Of a DNA stretch of 64,000 bases, positions 28,692 to 38,971 are shown piece after piece. A model generated the notes under the pieces. It saw only the letters and a list, made by a program, of their open reading frames with translations, did not search any database and was not told the DNA's origin. Position 1 is the first letter of the stretch; every line of letters starts with the position of its first letter. The position numbers were made by a program, and so were the translations under genes. The DNA comes from Brucella pecoris (GTDB lineage: Bacteria; Pseudomonadota; Alphaproteobacteria; Rhizobiales; Rhizobiaceae): contig NZ_VEWK01000002.1 of assembly GCF_006376675.1 (NCBI RefSeq), forward strand, positions 310,001-374,000. The letters run 5' to 3'.

Positions 28692-31061
28692 TCAGGCAGC
28701 GGGACCGGTATCGGCAGCGCCTTCAACCGGTTTTCCTTTGACTGAGATGACGGGTCTGGCCGGTCCACCGCCACGTTCGGCAGCCGCAGCAAGGGGGGCA
28801 TTGCGGGCTGCGAATTTTTCGCGCTTCACACGCACCTGGATCATGTGCGGGCAGCGTTGGTCGTCGTGATAGAGTTCCTGACAATGCATGCAGTAGATGC
28901 ATTCATTGACATTGATCTGGCCCTCGGGATGGATCGCCTCAACCGGGCACTCCTTGGCGCATCGATGGCAAGGCGAGCCACATTCCGGCCAACGCTTCAG
29001 CCATTCGAACATGCGGATGCGTCCGGGAATGGCGAGTGCAGCACCGAGCGGGCACAGATAGCGGCAATAGAAGCGCTCTATGAACAGGCCGATGCTCAAA
29101 AGTGTCAGGGCATAGATAACGAACGGCCACTCACGAGCGAATTTGAGAATGATCGAAGTCTTGAACGGTTCGACCTCGGCGAAAACTTCAGCCAGCGCCA
29201 CCGAGTAGAGCGACAAACCAAACAGGCCGAGGAAGATTATATATTTGAGCGGCCAGAGGCGTTCGTGCAGTCCCCATGGCAACTTGACTTGCGGTACCTT
29301 CAGCCATTGGGCAAGATTGTTGGTAAGCTCCTGCAAGGCGCCAAACGGGCACAACCAGCCGCAGAACGGTCCGCGGCCCCAGAACAACAGTCCTGCTGCC
29401 ACCGACGCCCACAAAATGAAGATCAGCGGAGATGTCAGGAAGAACTCCCAGTTGAAGCCGGTGATCAGGGAGTTGATGAAGGTCAGGACGTTGACGACCG
29501 ACAATTGCGCATTGTTGTAGAAGCCTAGCCAGACGAGAATGAACAGAAGATAGCTACGCCGCAGCCATGTGAAGAAGCGCGGATGCCTGACCAGACTGTT
29601 CTGGAAGAAGAAGATGCCGACGAGAACCGTGATGGCGAAAGCAGTGATGATCACATTGACACGATTCATCTCCCACATCCGGACCCAGAGCGGATTGCCC
29701 TCACCCAGAATATCGGCGGCATTTGCTTCGCCGACCGGTTGCGGCTGACGCGGCGCATCGGCAGTCGGTGCGGATTGCGCTGGAGCAGGTTCCGGCAGCT
29801 TCGCCAGATATTTTTCCGGCAAATTGTAACCAAGATCATAGCTGATATTGGCTTTGTCCCGCGCCCCGAAGCCACGCTGCACCAAAAGCTGCAGATCCCA
29901 CGGTTCCGTCACATCGAAGGCAAACCCGTCCGGCACCTGGAACAGGGCAATCTCGCGCAGGCGCGGCGCACCGTCAGCCATGATGTCGCCGATACGGGTA
30001 TGGTTCTTGTCGCGGAAGCGTACGCCCTGCCCGTCCTGCATCAATTCGATGCGGTCAAAGATGCCACCGCGCACATAACCGGACCCCTTGAAGGAATAGG
30101 CTCCGTCGCCCGCGACCAGGATCGCCTGATGCCCCGGCTTCAGCCGCTTTTGCAGGCGCTCGAAGCCATCCTTGCCAAGCAGACTGATGCCGATCGTCGG
30201 CACGGAAACCGGCGCAACGTAAAGCTCGATGAACTCATCTTCGGGATTGGCTGTTTCGGGATTTTCGGCGGCGCGATCATGCTTCGCGTCACGGAATGCC
30301 TGTGTGACATCGCCAACCGACAGTTTCAGGCTGCGAACCGAGCCGTCGCCGATCAGCGTCTGCCAGTCCTGTTCATCACGGAGCTGTAAATCGACGGCGC
30401 GCTGCACATTGGCTGCGACAGCCTGCACAGGACTATTACCCAGACGCCCGCTGCGGATAAGTCCAACGGCCGAGCGAACGACGCTATCTCCCATGACGAG
30501 CACCGTGACAGTGGCGCCGCTGACAATTTCCACCTGCGGAGGCTTGCTCTGGCCAGCGGCAACAGCGCTCATGTCGCTGTCGACCAGCGAGTTCAGCGCT
30601 GCCACAACCTTGGCTTCGGGAATGCCGATCAATACGATCGGCTCTTTGTGGTCGACCAGTTTTATGCCGCGTATGACACCTTTGGTATCAATGCCGACGA
30701 CGATATGGATCGGCTTGCCGGAATAACCGATGGAACTGGTGAAATCTGAATTCAGATAAGCATAACCGACCACTTCGCCACGCTTCATGAGTGGCGCGAT
30801 TGGCGGCTCACCTTGTGGCGCGCCTATAGCGTCGGCGTCTTTGAAAAGCGCACTTGCCTCAACCTTGGGAAGGTATTTTTCCAGATCAGCGGCGGATGCC
30901 GTGGTCTGCCAGCAAAGACCCAGAACCATCGCTGCCAGTGCGATGGTTCTGATAATTTCGAACAAAAAGGAGAATGGCTGGCTGACGCTTGGAAAACTCT
31001 GCTCCTGAAATCGATAACTCGGAGCAACCACACGGCTCAATAATGCTATTTTCACGTCCAA
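28692..31061 (-). CDS. nosR: NosR, membrane flavo-iron-sulfur protein for N2O reduction
   Basis: 789-aa protein: signal segment, periplasmic FMN-binding domain (FMN attached at SGATVT, about residue 180), about five membrane helices in the second half, and cytoplasmic ferredoxin-like clusters. Motifs: [43 protein letters not shown] and CIYCMHCQ. NosR passes electrons to NosZ and is flavinylated by NosX. The exact start is unsure: TTG at 31061 and GTG at 31055 (better spaced from GCAGG) are both possible. An Fnr-like box lies at 31134-31147. Confidence 0.94.
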   Translation of the reverse strand: MDVKIALLSRVVAPSYRFQEQSFPSVSQPFSFLFEIIRTIALAAMVLGLCWQTTASAADLEKYLPKVEASALFKDADAIGAPQGEPPIAPLMKRGEVVGYAYLNSDFTSSIGYSGKPIHIVVGIDTKGVIRGIKLVDHKEPIVLIGIPEAKVVAALNSLVDSDMSAVAAGQSKPPQVEIVSGATVTVLVMGDSVVRSAVGLIRSGRLGNSPVQAVAANVQRAVDLQLRDEQDWQTLIGDGSVRSLKLSVGDVTQAFRDAKHDRAAENPETANPEDEFIELYVAPVSVPTIGISLLGKDGFERLQKRLKPGHQAILVAGDGAYSFKGSGYVRGGIFDRIELMQDGQGVRFRDKNHTRIGDIMADGAPRLREIALFQVPDGFAFDVTEPWDLQLLVQRGFGARDKANISYDLGYNLPEKYLAKLPEPAPAQSAPTADAPRQPQPVGEANAADILGEGNPLWVRMWEMNRVNVIITAFAITVLVGIFFFQNSLVRHPRFFTWLRRSYLLFILVWLGFYNNAQLSVVNVLTFINSLITGFNWEFFLTSPLIFILWASVAAGLLFWGRGPFCGWLCPFGALQELTNNLAQWLKVPQVKLPWGLHERLWPLKYIIFLGLFGLSLYSVALAEVFAEVEPFKTSIILKFAREWPFVIYALTLLSIGLFIERFYCRYLCPLGAALAIPGRIRMFEWLKRWPECGSPCHRCAKECPVEAIHPEGQINVNECIYCMHCQELYHDDQRCPHMIQVRVKREKFAARNAPLAAAAERGGGPARPVISVKGKPVEGAADTGPAA

Positions 31062-31133
31062 CCTGCGCCTGCTCAGCGAATAATTGCGAGCATATCTTTC
31101 GGTTGGAAATTAGCGGATCAGACACAGAGTTCA

Positions 31134-31147
31134 TTGATTTGAAACAA
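31134..31147 (-). promoter_or_regulatory. Fnr/NnrR-like box upstream of nosR
   Basis: TTGATTTGAAACAA on the plus strand, close to the dyad TTGAT-N4-ATCAA with one mismatch. It is centred about 80 bp upstream of the nosR start. A site for an Fnr-type regulator (FnrN, or NnrR encoded in this window) is expected at nosR. Confidence 0.5.
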
Positions 31148-31204
31148 ATACAAGAAGAAATCATCCCAAATTATCAACGCCCATCAATCAAGCGCCGCAG
31201 CTTT

Positions 31205-31708
31205 CTATCCGCGCTGCGCATTGTGCGTTTCGTCAGACGGCCTCCAGATTCTATAACGGATTTCGAGGCCATCTTTCGCATAGATGACAATCGGAAGCCG
31301 ACTGTTGTAGCGGAGCATGAAATTCTCGCCCCGAACCGGCACGAATGCAGTCCGCTTGCTATCCGGTGGACAAGCCATCAACGTGCCTGACATACGGTCG
31401 CTGGCCGTGAGAGTGAAATAATCGAACCCCCAGCCCTCAATGGTGCTCGGGGTTAAACTTCCGCCGAACCAACTGATATTGCAGTCCACGGTGGTGTTGC
31501 GGCCTGCAATAATTTCAACTTTGGCATCCTGTTCTTTCTCAAGCGGCGGTAGATGGATGACATAACGATAGGAGCCGGCAGGCGCTGCCGGGAAAGCAGC
31601 GAGATTCTTTTCCGATTCGGTCTTGTCCTGAGCGCTCGCGCCATAGGGAATGCCGAAGCTCGCGGCGACCAGCGCCATCTGTAAGAAATGCCTGACTTTC
31701 ATGTTCAT
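31205..31708 (-). CDS. eco: Ecotin-like serine protease inhibitor
   Basis: 167-aa exported protein. The signal peptide ends near ASA. The mature part matches ecotin along its length: VDCNISWFGGSLTPSTIEGW, MACP and MLRYNSRLPIVIY. The disulfide Cys pair (VDC and MAC) is conserved. By alignment with E. coli ecotin (reactive site TMMAC, P1 Met84), the reactive loop here is GTLMAC, so P1 is Leu. Ecotins block trypsin-fold proteases such as neutrophil elastase. It is a single-gene unit downstream of nosR, on the same strand as ast-like and RND genes. Confidence 0.9.
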   Translation of the reverse strand: MNMKVRHFLQMALVAASFGIPYGASAQDKTESEKNLAAFPAAPAGSYRYVIHLPPLEKEQDAKVEIIAGRNTTVDCNISWFGGSLTPSTIEGWGFDYFTLTASDRMSGTLMACPPDSKRTAFVPVRGENFMLRYNSRLPIVIYAKDGLEIRYRIWRPSDETHNAQRG

Positions 31709-31737
31709 ACTTTCATCTGTTGCAGGTTTGGTAGCGC

Positions 31738-32928
31738 CTATTCGGCCAGACCGCCGGTTCCGGTCGCAGTTGCGCTATCAAATAAGAGGAAGACGATTGG
31801 CATGCCCGGCTCGCATGTGGCATCCGTTCGCCTCGCACCAACCCTCCCTCCCACGGGCGCAGAATATTCGGCTACGACCTCGCCGAATGTATTTCTCTGA
31901 GTAGCCACTTTCTGCCCGGCCTGCACCTCTTCATTCAGTTCAACGTGAAGTTCTACGAAGCCGCCATGCGTCGTAATAACCGGGGCAGCTCCATCGGCAA
32001 TGAAGACACCGGAGTCCTTACCGGTTCTTCCTAATTCGCCCTCTATGATCTTGTGATGCTTGAGAACGTTCATCGTGCCTTCGACGAAGAGAGCAATCTT
32101 CGCGTAATCAAAAATGCGCGGCTGGCCTATTTCCGGCGTAAAGGCCGGGATACCAGCGTCGATCAGCGCGTTTGGGAGAAGGCCGTGTTCGCCGAAATTG
32201 TCGAAAATCTGATCGATGGGATAAAGTTCAGCCATCGCCCGCACTTCCGGCTGATCCATTCGTGCCAGATGGAATGCAGTCATATCCATACCGGTAGCCG
32301 CAGTATGAAAATCGATCGCGTAATCGAGATTGGGGCGCAACAAGCGATTGAACACCAGCCCGGCATGTCGCGCTGCCGCTTCCGGCGCGTTCTCGTTCCC
32401 CGGAAACAGCCGGTTGATATCAACGAGGTCTACCCCTCGTCCTGAACTGGGCCATCGCCTTGCCATCGCCTCAAGCGCAGGGCGCGACACATCAAAAACG
32501 GCCATCACAGAACCGGACATTTTTTGCGGGTCGAGCTGGTTCACGATTGTCTGCAATGTGTGCACCGGGCTCATTTCGTCACCGTGCACACCACTGATCA
32601 ATCCAAGCCGTTTGCCTGGGGATTTGCCTTTCATCACCGTGACCGAGACATGCCAATACTGGCCCGTCGGCATCCGCACGCCCCGGAAATAAAAATTGTG
32701 CCTCTTGCCCGCTTCCAGATCGGAAATATCGAGGGAGGAGATCACCGGCTTACCGTCGATGACATCGCCGGTATACACCGTCCCCGAGACTTTGTTGCCG
32801 GGCTCTGGTTTTGAATCGGCTGTTTGAGCCTGCGCCGGCCCTGTTGCAAGCGCTGCGGAACCGGCCGTAGCAATCGACGCAAGCATGAAATCGCGCCGGT
32901 CAATGCTCTGTGATTTTGTCTCGGTCAT
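31738..32928 (-). CDS. Exported succinylglutamate desuccinylase / aspartoacylase-like protein
   Basis: 396-aa protein from the ATG at 32928 (MTETKSQSIDRRDFMLASIA). The twin-Arg motif DRRDFMLAS indicates Tat export. Zinc-site motifs of the AstE/AspA carboxypeptidase-like family are visible: SGVHGDEMS and, later, DFHTAATG with FTPEIGQP carrying the catalytic Glu. The C-terminal lobe is a beta-rich domain. The natural substrate is unknown; Tat export argues against arginine catabolism in the cytoplasm. Confidence 0.85.
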   Translation of the reverse strand: MTETKSQSIDRRDFMLASIATAGSAALATGPAQAQTADSKPEPGNKVSGTVYTGDVIDGKPVISSLDISDLEAGKRHNFYFRGVRMPTGQYWHVSVTVMKGKSPGKRLGLISGVHGDEMSPVHTLQTIVNQLDPQKMSGSVMAVFDVSRPALEAMARRWPSSGRGVDLVDINRLFPGNENAPEAAARHAGLVFNRLLRPNLDYAIDFHTAATGMDMTAFHLARMDQPEVRAMAELYPIDQIFDNFGEHGLLPNALIDAGIPAFTPEIGQPRIFDYAKIALFVEGTMNVLKHHKIIEGELGRTGKDSGVFIADGAAPVITTHGGFVELHVELNEEVQAGQKVATQRNTFGEVVAEYSAPVGGRVGARRTDATCEPGMPIVFLLFDSATATGTGGLAE

Positions 32929-32972
32929 TACGGTTCCCAGCATCAGATAATGGATCGAAGGCCAAGTGGCCC

Positions 32973-35900
32973 TTACTCCTGCACAGTTTCAGAAGCTGCG
33001 TCCTTTTTCTCCTCTGCTCGTCTGCCCAGACGTTCGGTCATGCGCTGAATGACGAAATAGAGACCAGGTGTGAGAAGCAACCCAATCGTAGTGGCGGCAA
33101 CCATCCCGCCGAAAATCGTCACACCGACGGCTTGACGAGCACCGGCACCCGCACCGGAAGACAGAATAAGAGGAAGGATGCCAAGGATGAAGGAAACAGC
33201 CGTCATCATGACCGCCCGGAAACGCTGCTCGGCTCCGGTTCGGGCCGCCTCTGCAGCCGTCAGACCGCTCTCGCGTTTTTCCTTGGCGAACTCAACGATA
33301 AGGATGGCATTTTTTGCCGCCAGCCCGATCAGCAACACCATCGCGATCTGAACGTAGAGGCTGTTCTGCAGTCCAAAGAATGTGAGAGCAGCAACTGCCC
33401 CCAGCAGCGCGGCACCAAGCGACAGGATAACGACCGCCGGCAAGGCCCAGCTCTCATATTGGGCAACAAGGAAGAGATAGGCAAAGAGGAAAGCAAGCGC
33501 AAAGACGATTGCCTCCTGACCGCTGCTTCTGCTTTCCTGGAAAGACAGTCCCGACCATTCATACCCATAGCCATCCGGGAGAGCTTCCGAAGCGACCTGC
33601 TCCATGGCCGCCATGCCCTGGCCACTACTGGCGCCCGGAGCCGGAACCGCATTGACCTGCGCCGAAACCGAGAGATTGTACCGGGTTATCACAAACGGTG
33701 CCAATACCGTTGTTAGAGAGACCACGCTACGCAATGGGACCATGGTTCCATTGCGGTTCCTGACGTGGAGTTTGAGGATATCTTCGCTATGCGCACGGAA
33801 ATCGGAATCGGCCTGAAGATTGACCTGAAACACGCGACCGTTCAGCGTGAAATCATTGACATAACGCGAACCGAAATTCGCGCCGATAGCCGCATAAACA
33901 TCCGAAACACTGAGGCCAAGGGCTTCGGCACGGGAACGGTCGACGTCGACATAGATCTGCGGCACATTCGCATTGAACGTCGTCGCAGCTCCGCCGATCT
34001 CCGGTCGCCGATTGAAGTAACCGAGCATGGCGCTCGTCACCTGCGCTATTTCCTGCGGGGGCTGTCCCTGCAAGGCTTGCAACCGGAAATCAAGACCGCC
34101 GACCGCACCGATGCCAGCAATTGCGGGTGGAGCGAAAACCGAGACATTTGCGCCCGGCACCTGCGAGAACTGCGCGCGCAAGGTGCTGATGATATTATTG
34201 AGTTGCAGCGCCTCCGTCTCGCGATCTTCCCAAGGTGTAAGTGCAGCAACAGCCATGGCGCCGTTGGGCGTACTGGTTGACTGCAGGATGCTGAACCCGG
34301 CAACAGTTATGACGTCCTGAACGCCCTTGGTCTCACTAAGCACCTTCCGCACATTCTCAACGATCAGGTTCGTACGGTCGAGCGACGCGGCGCTTGGCAG
34401 TTGTATATCGACAAAGAGCGCTCCCTGATCCTCGTCGGGCAGGAAAGTCGCAGGAAGATTGACGAAGACAAGATAGGCCGCCGCAAAACAAGCGATGATG
34501 CCAGCAACCGGTACTATCCAGTACTTCACAAGAAATCCGACGATCTTGCCGTAGCCTTCGCGGGTTTTCTCCATGAAACTTGAAAACCAGGCCAGAGGGC
34601 CGCGCCGGTAGCCACCCTGGCCGCGCTTCAGCAAAAGCGCTGCAAGTGCGGGACTGAGCGTCAGAGCGACGAATGAAGAGAGGATTAGAGCCGACGAAAT
34701 CGTGACTGCGAATTGTCGATAGAGCTGCCCGGCGATGCCTTCCAGAAAAGCCGTGGGCGTGACCACCGCCAGCAGAACGAGAGTTGTTGAAATGATTGGC
34801 CCGGTGATCTGTTGCATCGCCTTGCGCGTGGCTTCAACGACCGTGATATCAGGCGTGTCATCAAGCACATGCTTGACGTTTTCCACGACCAGAATTGCGT
34901 CGTCCACGACAAGTCCGATGGCGAGCACCAGAGCCAGCAGGGAAATCATGTTCAGCGAGTAGCCAACAGCCAGCAGCACCGCCACCGCGCCCAGCATCGA
35001 GGCTGGAATGGCGAGCGCTGAAATAAGCGTTGCCCGCCAGTCCTGGAGAAAGATGAATGTGACGGCAAGCACGATGACGAAAGCTTCGAACAATGTTCGC
35101 GCCGTCAGTTGAAGACTGGCCTCCACGAACCGTGTCGCATCATAGACGACGTGATATTGTAGTCCCGCAGGAAATCTGGACGACAGGCGCTCAAGTTCAG
35201 CCTGCACTGCAGTTGCGGTCTGGATCGCATTGGCATCGGGCGACTGGTTGATCTGCAGCATCGCCGATTCATGACCGGCAAAACTTGCTCTCGATGCATA
35301 GTTGCGCGCGCCAAGTTCCAGACGAGCGATGTCGCGCAGAAACACTTTTGCACCGTCTGTTCCGGTGCGGATGACGATGCCTCCAAATTCATCGGTGTCA
35401 CGAAGCCGCCCCTGAGCCACCAGCGTATATTGAAGTTCAGTGCCTACCCGCATGGGAGGCGCGCCTGCCTGGCCAAGCGTCGCCTGGATATTCTGACGCT
35501 GGATCGCGGCCGAAACCTCGTCGACGGTTATGCCCAGCGCATCCATTCTTTGCGGATTGAGCCAGACACGCATCGAATATTCAGATGCACCAACAACGCT
35601 CGCCTCGCCGACGCCAGGTACGCGCGAAATTGCATCGACAATCGTCGTGGTCGTAAAATTGGTAATCTCAAGCGCGTTCAGGCTGTCGTCCGGCGAATAG
35701 AATGCAATTCCCAACACAAAATCGGGCGAACGGGAACGGACCGACACACCCTGCTGCGCCACAGCGGCGGGCAACCGGGAAATCGCCAGTTGCGCCCGAT
35801 TCTGGACGTTGACCTGCGCAAGTTCAGGATCGGTGCCAACTTCGAAGGTGACGGATAGCGAATACTGCCCGGCATTGGAACTCGTGGATGACATATACAT

Positions 35901-36128
35901 CATGCCATCGACGCCGTTGATTGCAGTTTCCAGCGGACCGCCGACAACGTCGGCAATCACCTCAGCACTCGCACCGGGATAGAACGCCGATACATTTACT
36001 GTTGGCGGTGTAATCTGCGGATATTGCTGGATTGGCAATGAAAAGATCGCAATCGCACCGGCGATGGAGATAATGATCGAGATGACGATGGCGAGACGAG
36101 TTCGCCGTATAAAGATTTCAGATATCAT
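32973..36128 (-). CDS. bepE: RND multidrug efflux permease (BepE-like, HAE1 family)
   Basis: 1051-aa inner-membrane pump with 12 helices and two large periplasmic loops. N-terminus MISEIFIRRTRLAIVISIII, then IQQYPQITPPTVNVSAFYPG, typical of HAE1 pumps. Helix 4 carries the paired acidic residues VVDDAILVVENV used in proton transfer. The length and arrangement fit Brucella BepE as I remember it. It overlaps the adaptor gene by 4 bp. No outer-membrane channel gene is adjacent, so a TolC/BepC-like channel is expected elsewhere. Confidence 0.85.
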   Translation of the reverse strand: MISEIFIRRTRLAIVISIIISIAGAIAIFSLPIQQYPQITPPTVNVSAFYPGASAEVIADVVGGPLETAINGVDGMMYMSSTSSNAGQYSLSVTFEVGTDPELAQVNVQNRAQLAISRLPAAVAQQGVSVRSRSPDFVLGIAFYSPDDSLNALEITNFTTTTIVDAISRVPGVGEASVVGASEYSMRVWLNPQRMDALGITVDEVSAAIQRQNIQATLGQAGAPPMRVGTELQYTLVAQGRLRDTDEFGGIVIRTGTDGAKVFLRDIARLELGARNYASRASFAGHESAMLQINQSPDANAIQTATAVQAELERLSSRFPAGLQYHVVYDATRFVEASLQLTARTLFEAFVIVLAVTFIFLQDWRATLISALAIPASMLGAVAVLLAVGYSLNMISLLALVLAIGLVVDDAILVVENVKHVLDDTPDITVVEATRKAMQQITGPIISTTLVLLAVVTPTAFLEGIAGQLYRQFAVTISSALILSSFVALTLSPALAALLLKRGQGGYRRGPLAWFSSFMEKTREGYGKIVGFLVKYWIVPVAGIIACFAAAYLVFVNLPATFLPDEDQGALFVDIQLPSAASLDRTNLIVENVRKVLSETKGVQDVITVAGFSILQSTSTPNGAMAVAALTPWEDRETEALQLNNIISTLRAQFSQVPGANVSVFAPPAIAGIGAVGGLDFRLQALQGQPPQEIAQVTSAMLGYFNRRPEIGGAATTFNANVPQIYVDVDRSRAEALGLSVSDVYAAIGANFGSRYVNDFTLNGRVFQVNLQADSDFRAHSEDILKLHVRNRNGTMVPLRSVVSLTTVLAPFVITRYNLSVSAQVNAVPAPGASSGQGMAAMEQVASEALPDGYGYEWSGLSFQESRSSGQEAIVFALAFLFAYLFLVAQYESWALPAVVILSLGAALLGAVAALTFFGLQNSLYVQIAMVLLIGLAAKNAILIVEFAKEKRESGLTAAEAARTGAEQRFRAVMMTAVSFILGILPLILSSGAGAGARQAVGVTIFGGMVAATTIGLLLTPGLYFVIQRMTERLGRRAEEKKDAASETVQE

Positions 36129-37276
36129 TGCCCCACCCCTGCACTGCCGGGGATCGGATCGCGCGGAGATACGGCCTGGCCGTCGGCGATTCTCTGCAAG
36201 CCCTCGATGACGATTGTTTCGCCAGCCTTGAGGCCATCGGTCACCGGCCAGTCATTGCCGACACGCGAACCCGTCGTGATTGGACGCCGGGAGACCGTAT
36301 TGCCTTCGTTGAGAACATAGACATATTTTCCCTGACGGTCCTGCAGCACTGAGGACATGGGAATGACCGGCAACTCGCCGACCGTTTCATCAAGCAGATT
36401 GACGGCAACGATCTGGCCCGGAACCAGAATATGGTTGGGATTGGGGAAGAGCGCGCGCACCGCCACAGTGCCGGTCTGCGCACTTACTTCATTGTCGATG
36501 AACTGGATGTTCCCGCGTTCGCCATATTGTGTGCCATTGGCCAGCATCAGGGTCAGCTTGAAGCTCTCGGGATTGACAGTCCCCCCTCCGGCCTCCTTCT
36601 GACGAATACCAATCAGAGCGCGGTCAGTGATAGAGAATACCACCCGTACAGGATCGAGCTGGACGATCCGCGCAAGCGGTCCCGCACTCGGACCGACGAG
36701 ATTGCCGACTGTGAAAAGCGAGCGACCTATCGTCCCGTTAATCGGCGATCTGACCTGCGTATAGGAGAGATTGAGCCTGGCATTGTTGAGCGCGGCCTCC
36801 GCATTCTGGACGTCTGCCGTGGCGATATCGAAAGCAGCCTGCGCTTCGTCAAGAGAAGCTTGCGAAGCAGTATTGCGATTGGCGAGAGTCCGCGTCCGCG
36901 ACAGTGATTGCCGTGCTGCGTTCTGGGCGGCTTCGGCGCGTGCCACCTGTGCTTCGGCGGACATGACCGCCGCCCGCATCTGATCCGGTTCGATTTCAAA
37001 GAGGAGATCGCCTGCCTTGACCGCAGCTCCCTGTTCGAAGGTCTTTTCCTTCAGGAAGCCTGTAATCCGTGCCTGAATATCGACGGCTTCAATCGCCTCG
37101 ACCTGCCCGTTAAAACGTGTAGGTGCAGTCGACGGCGCCATTTCCACTTTCCGCACGATCACAGGGGGTGCCGCGCCGGCTGGAGCCTGCTGGGCCAAGC
37201 CTGGCTGCAAAAGCAAGGACGAAAGCATCAATACAAGAGCAGCATTCACAAAACCACGAACGAGAGTCTTCTTCAA
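36125..37276 (-). CDS. bepD: RND efflux periplasmic adaptor (BepD-like, MFP family)
   Basis: Membrane-fusion protein. A start at the TTG at 37276 (383 aa) is best supported: CGGAGGGAGG stands just upstream, and the product begins directly with a signal peptide (KKTLVRGFVNAALVLML, end near LAQQ). The frame is open to a GTG at 37318, giving 397 aa. The family pattern is seen in the barrel-sandwich segment QARITGFLKEKTFEQGAAVK and a coiled-coil hairpin at about residues 95-160. It is first in the two-gene operon. Confidence 0.85.
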   Translation of the reverse strand: MKKTLVRGFVNAALVLMLSSLLLQPGLAQQAPAGAAPPVIVRKVEMAPSTAPTRFNGQVEAIEAVDIQARITGFLKEKTFEQGAAVKAGDLLFEIEPDQMRAAVMSAEAQVARAEAAQNAARQSLSRTRTLANRNTASQASLDEAQAAFDIATADVQNAEAALNNARLNLSYTQVRSPINGTIGRSLFTVGNLVGPSAGPLARIVQLDPVRVVFSITDRALIGIRQKEAGGGTVNPESFKLTLMLANGTQYGERGNIQFIDNEVSAQTGTVAVRALFPNPNHILVPGQIVAVNLLDETVGELPVIPMSSVLQDRQGKYVYVLNEGNTVSRRPITTGSRVGNDWPVTDGLKAGETIVIEGLQRIADGQAVSPRDPIPGSAGVGQ

Positions 37277-37314
37277 TTGCGCGTCCTCCCTCCGGTCGGG
37301 CATCGACCGATCAC

Positions 37315-37875
37315 TCACGCATTTCGGGTACTCAGGGCTATTCCGATATAGGCGACACCAGCGATCAGCAGCGCGATTCCTGCGATTGATCCTGATGGCA
37401 AGTCATAGGTAAAAAGGGGCCATTTCAACACCAGAGCCAAGCTGGCGGTCCAGGCGATCAGGCCGGAAAGAGTAAACCACCACCAGCCGCTTGCCGGTCT
37501 GATTTTCCAGGACAGCGCGAGCTGAAGAAAACCATGGACAAACACCACGATGGCAATCAATAGAGTGATGGCGAGCGCACCTTTCAACGGGTTCAGATAG
37601 ATCATGATCCCGCCAACAAGCTCCACGGCCCCGGATAATTCCTGCCAGACGAAGCCTGCCCAACTCTTGACCCAAAGCGACTGAATTATCTTGACGACCC
37701 CAATAGCCACGAGCACAAGGCCAAACATCGTGCTGGCTGCAAACTCTGAGAATACCGGCAAGAACAGGCAGAGTACTCCGCCCGCTATCAGAAAAACGCC
37801 GAGCCCGAGAAAACCTTTCCATTTCCTCTCTTCGACAGTCTTGCGTTCCAGTCGCTGCAGTTGCTGAACGTCCAT
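37315..37875 (-). CDS. HdeD-family membrane protein (DUF308)
   Basis: 186-aa protein with six predicted helices in three hairpins, the HdeD pattern. Sequence cues are LGVFLIAGGVLCLFLPVFSE and the conserved repeat VELVGGIMIYLNPLKGALAI. HdeD proteins are linked to acid stress in enterics, but the molecular role is not established. The start follows AAGGG. It is downstream of mgtC on the same strand with a 92-bp gap. Confidence 0.85.
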   Translation of the reverse strand: MDVQQLQRLERKTVEERKWKGFLGLGVFLIAGGVLCLFLPVFSEFAASTMFGLVLVAIGVVKIIQSLWVKSWAGFVWQELSGAVELVGGIMIYLNPLKGALAITLLIAIVVFVHGFLQLALSWKIRPASGWWWFTLSGLIAWTASLALVLKWPLFTYDLPSGSIAGIALLIAGVAYIGIALSTRNA

Positions 37876-37967
37876 TGTGGACCCTTCAATGTTAAAAGGG
37901 CTGCGTTACTGCGATTAAGCAAGATGAGCATGTTTCGATATAATAGTACAGCCTGCAGGCTATAAAA

Positions 37968-38687
37968 TTAGTGGGCTATCGACCAATCACCATCTTCAAG
38001 TTTCAACCAACTCGTAGAAGTGATCCCAGAGCGCAGACTCAGTTGCGCCACCAACCCTTCGACCATTCGATCATCTTCCTTGCCGGCGAAGAGCGTCGCC
38101 TCGATCTCGACTTCGTCGCTTCCTTCTATGTGATGGCTTCGGATCGCCTGGAAGCGGAGTTTCTTCAAATCGAGCGTCTGGATCAGCACCGCTCTCACAG
38201 AAATTTCGCTTTCCGCAAGACATCGGAACTTCACGAGATAGAACTGCTCGGTTTCGGGTTCGACAAAGGAGTAACGGTTCACAAGCACCGCAATTCTTGG
38301 TAGGGAAATGTTCAGACAGACTATGAAAAACGCCGTTTCAACAGCGAGAATCCACAATCCGTAACCAGTCAGGACGCCTACCGCTCCAGTACTCCAGACT
38401 GTGGCAGCGGTACTCAGTCCCTTTATACTCGCGCCATCTTTGATAATCAGCCCGGCGCCGAGAAAACCTATCCCCGTAACGACCTGCGAGCCCATTCTAA
38501 GATCGCCTTCAAGGCCAAGAGCGTGGGGCAGCGAAGCGTAAGCTGCGGCACCCAGCGCCACAAGGCCATGCGTAGCAAGGCCGGAATGACGTTGTTTTAT
38601 CTGACGTTCAAGACCGATTGTGGAACCAAGCAGAAGAGCCAGGCCGAGATTGACCATGATGGATTGCATTGCAACGATCTCCGGCAT
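37968..38687 (-). CDS. mgtC: MgtC/SapB-family protein
   Basis: 239-aa protein. The N-terminal half is the conserved MgtC membrane domain, with LGLALLLGSTIGLERQIKQR and MGSQVVTGIGFLGAGLIIKD. The C-terminal cytoplasmic part is ACT-like in relatives. In intracellular bacteria, Brucella included, MgtC supports growth at low Mg2+ and in macrophages. The start follows AAAAGGACCAGC. It is divergent from the GntP-type gene; the 284-bp intergene probably holds both promoters. Confidence 0.9.
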   Translation of the reverse strand: MPEIVAMQSIMVNLGLALLLGSTIGLERQIKQRHSGLATHGLVALGAAAYASLPHALGLEGDLRMGSQVVTGIGFLGAGLIIKDGASIKGLSTAATVWSTGAVGVLTGYGLWILAVETAFFIVCLNISLPRIAVLVNRYSFVEPETEQFYLVKFRCLAESEISVRAVLIQTLDLKKLRFQAIRSHHIEGSDEVEIEATLFAGKEDDRMVEGLVAQLSLRSGITSTSWLKLEDGDWSIAH

Positions 38688-38971
38688 GCTGGTCCTTTTT
38701 ACTTATCAAACGGCCCAGAAAACAATTGCCGGGATAACAAAATGATGAAAAAGCCGAGTGGATTTTTACCCCGCGTTACATAAGGATAACGACAGGTCAA
38801 ACCGCTGAATTGAACAGATTGCAGTATAGACACCCTTTCTGGGACTTAGGAAGTCTTCTCATCTAAACGACGTCATATTTTATTATAGTGCTTGAAATGT
38901 TTCATCTAAAGTAGTTTCATCGACAAATTCCGGACGCATTCTTTCCAACATCGACTGAGGGGTCAGATAGC

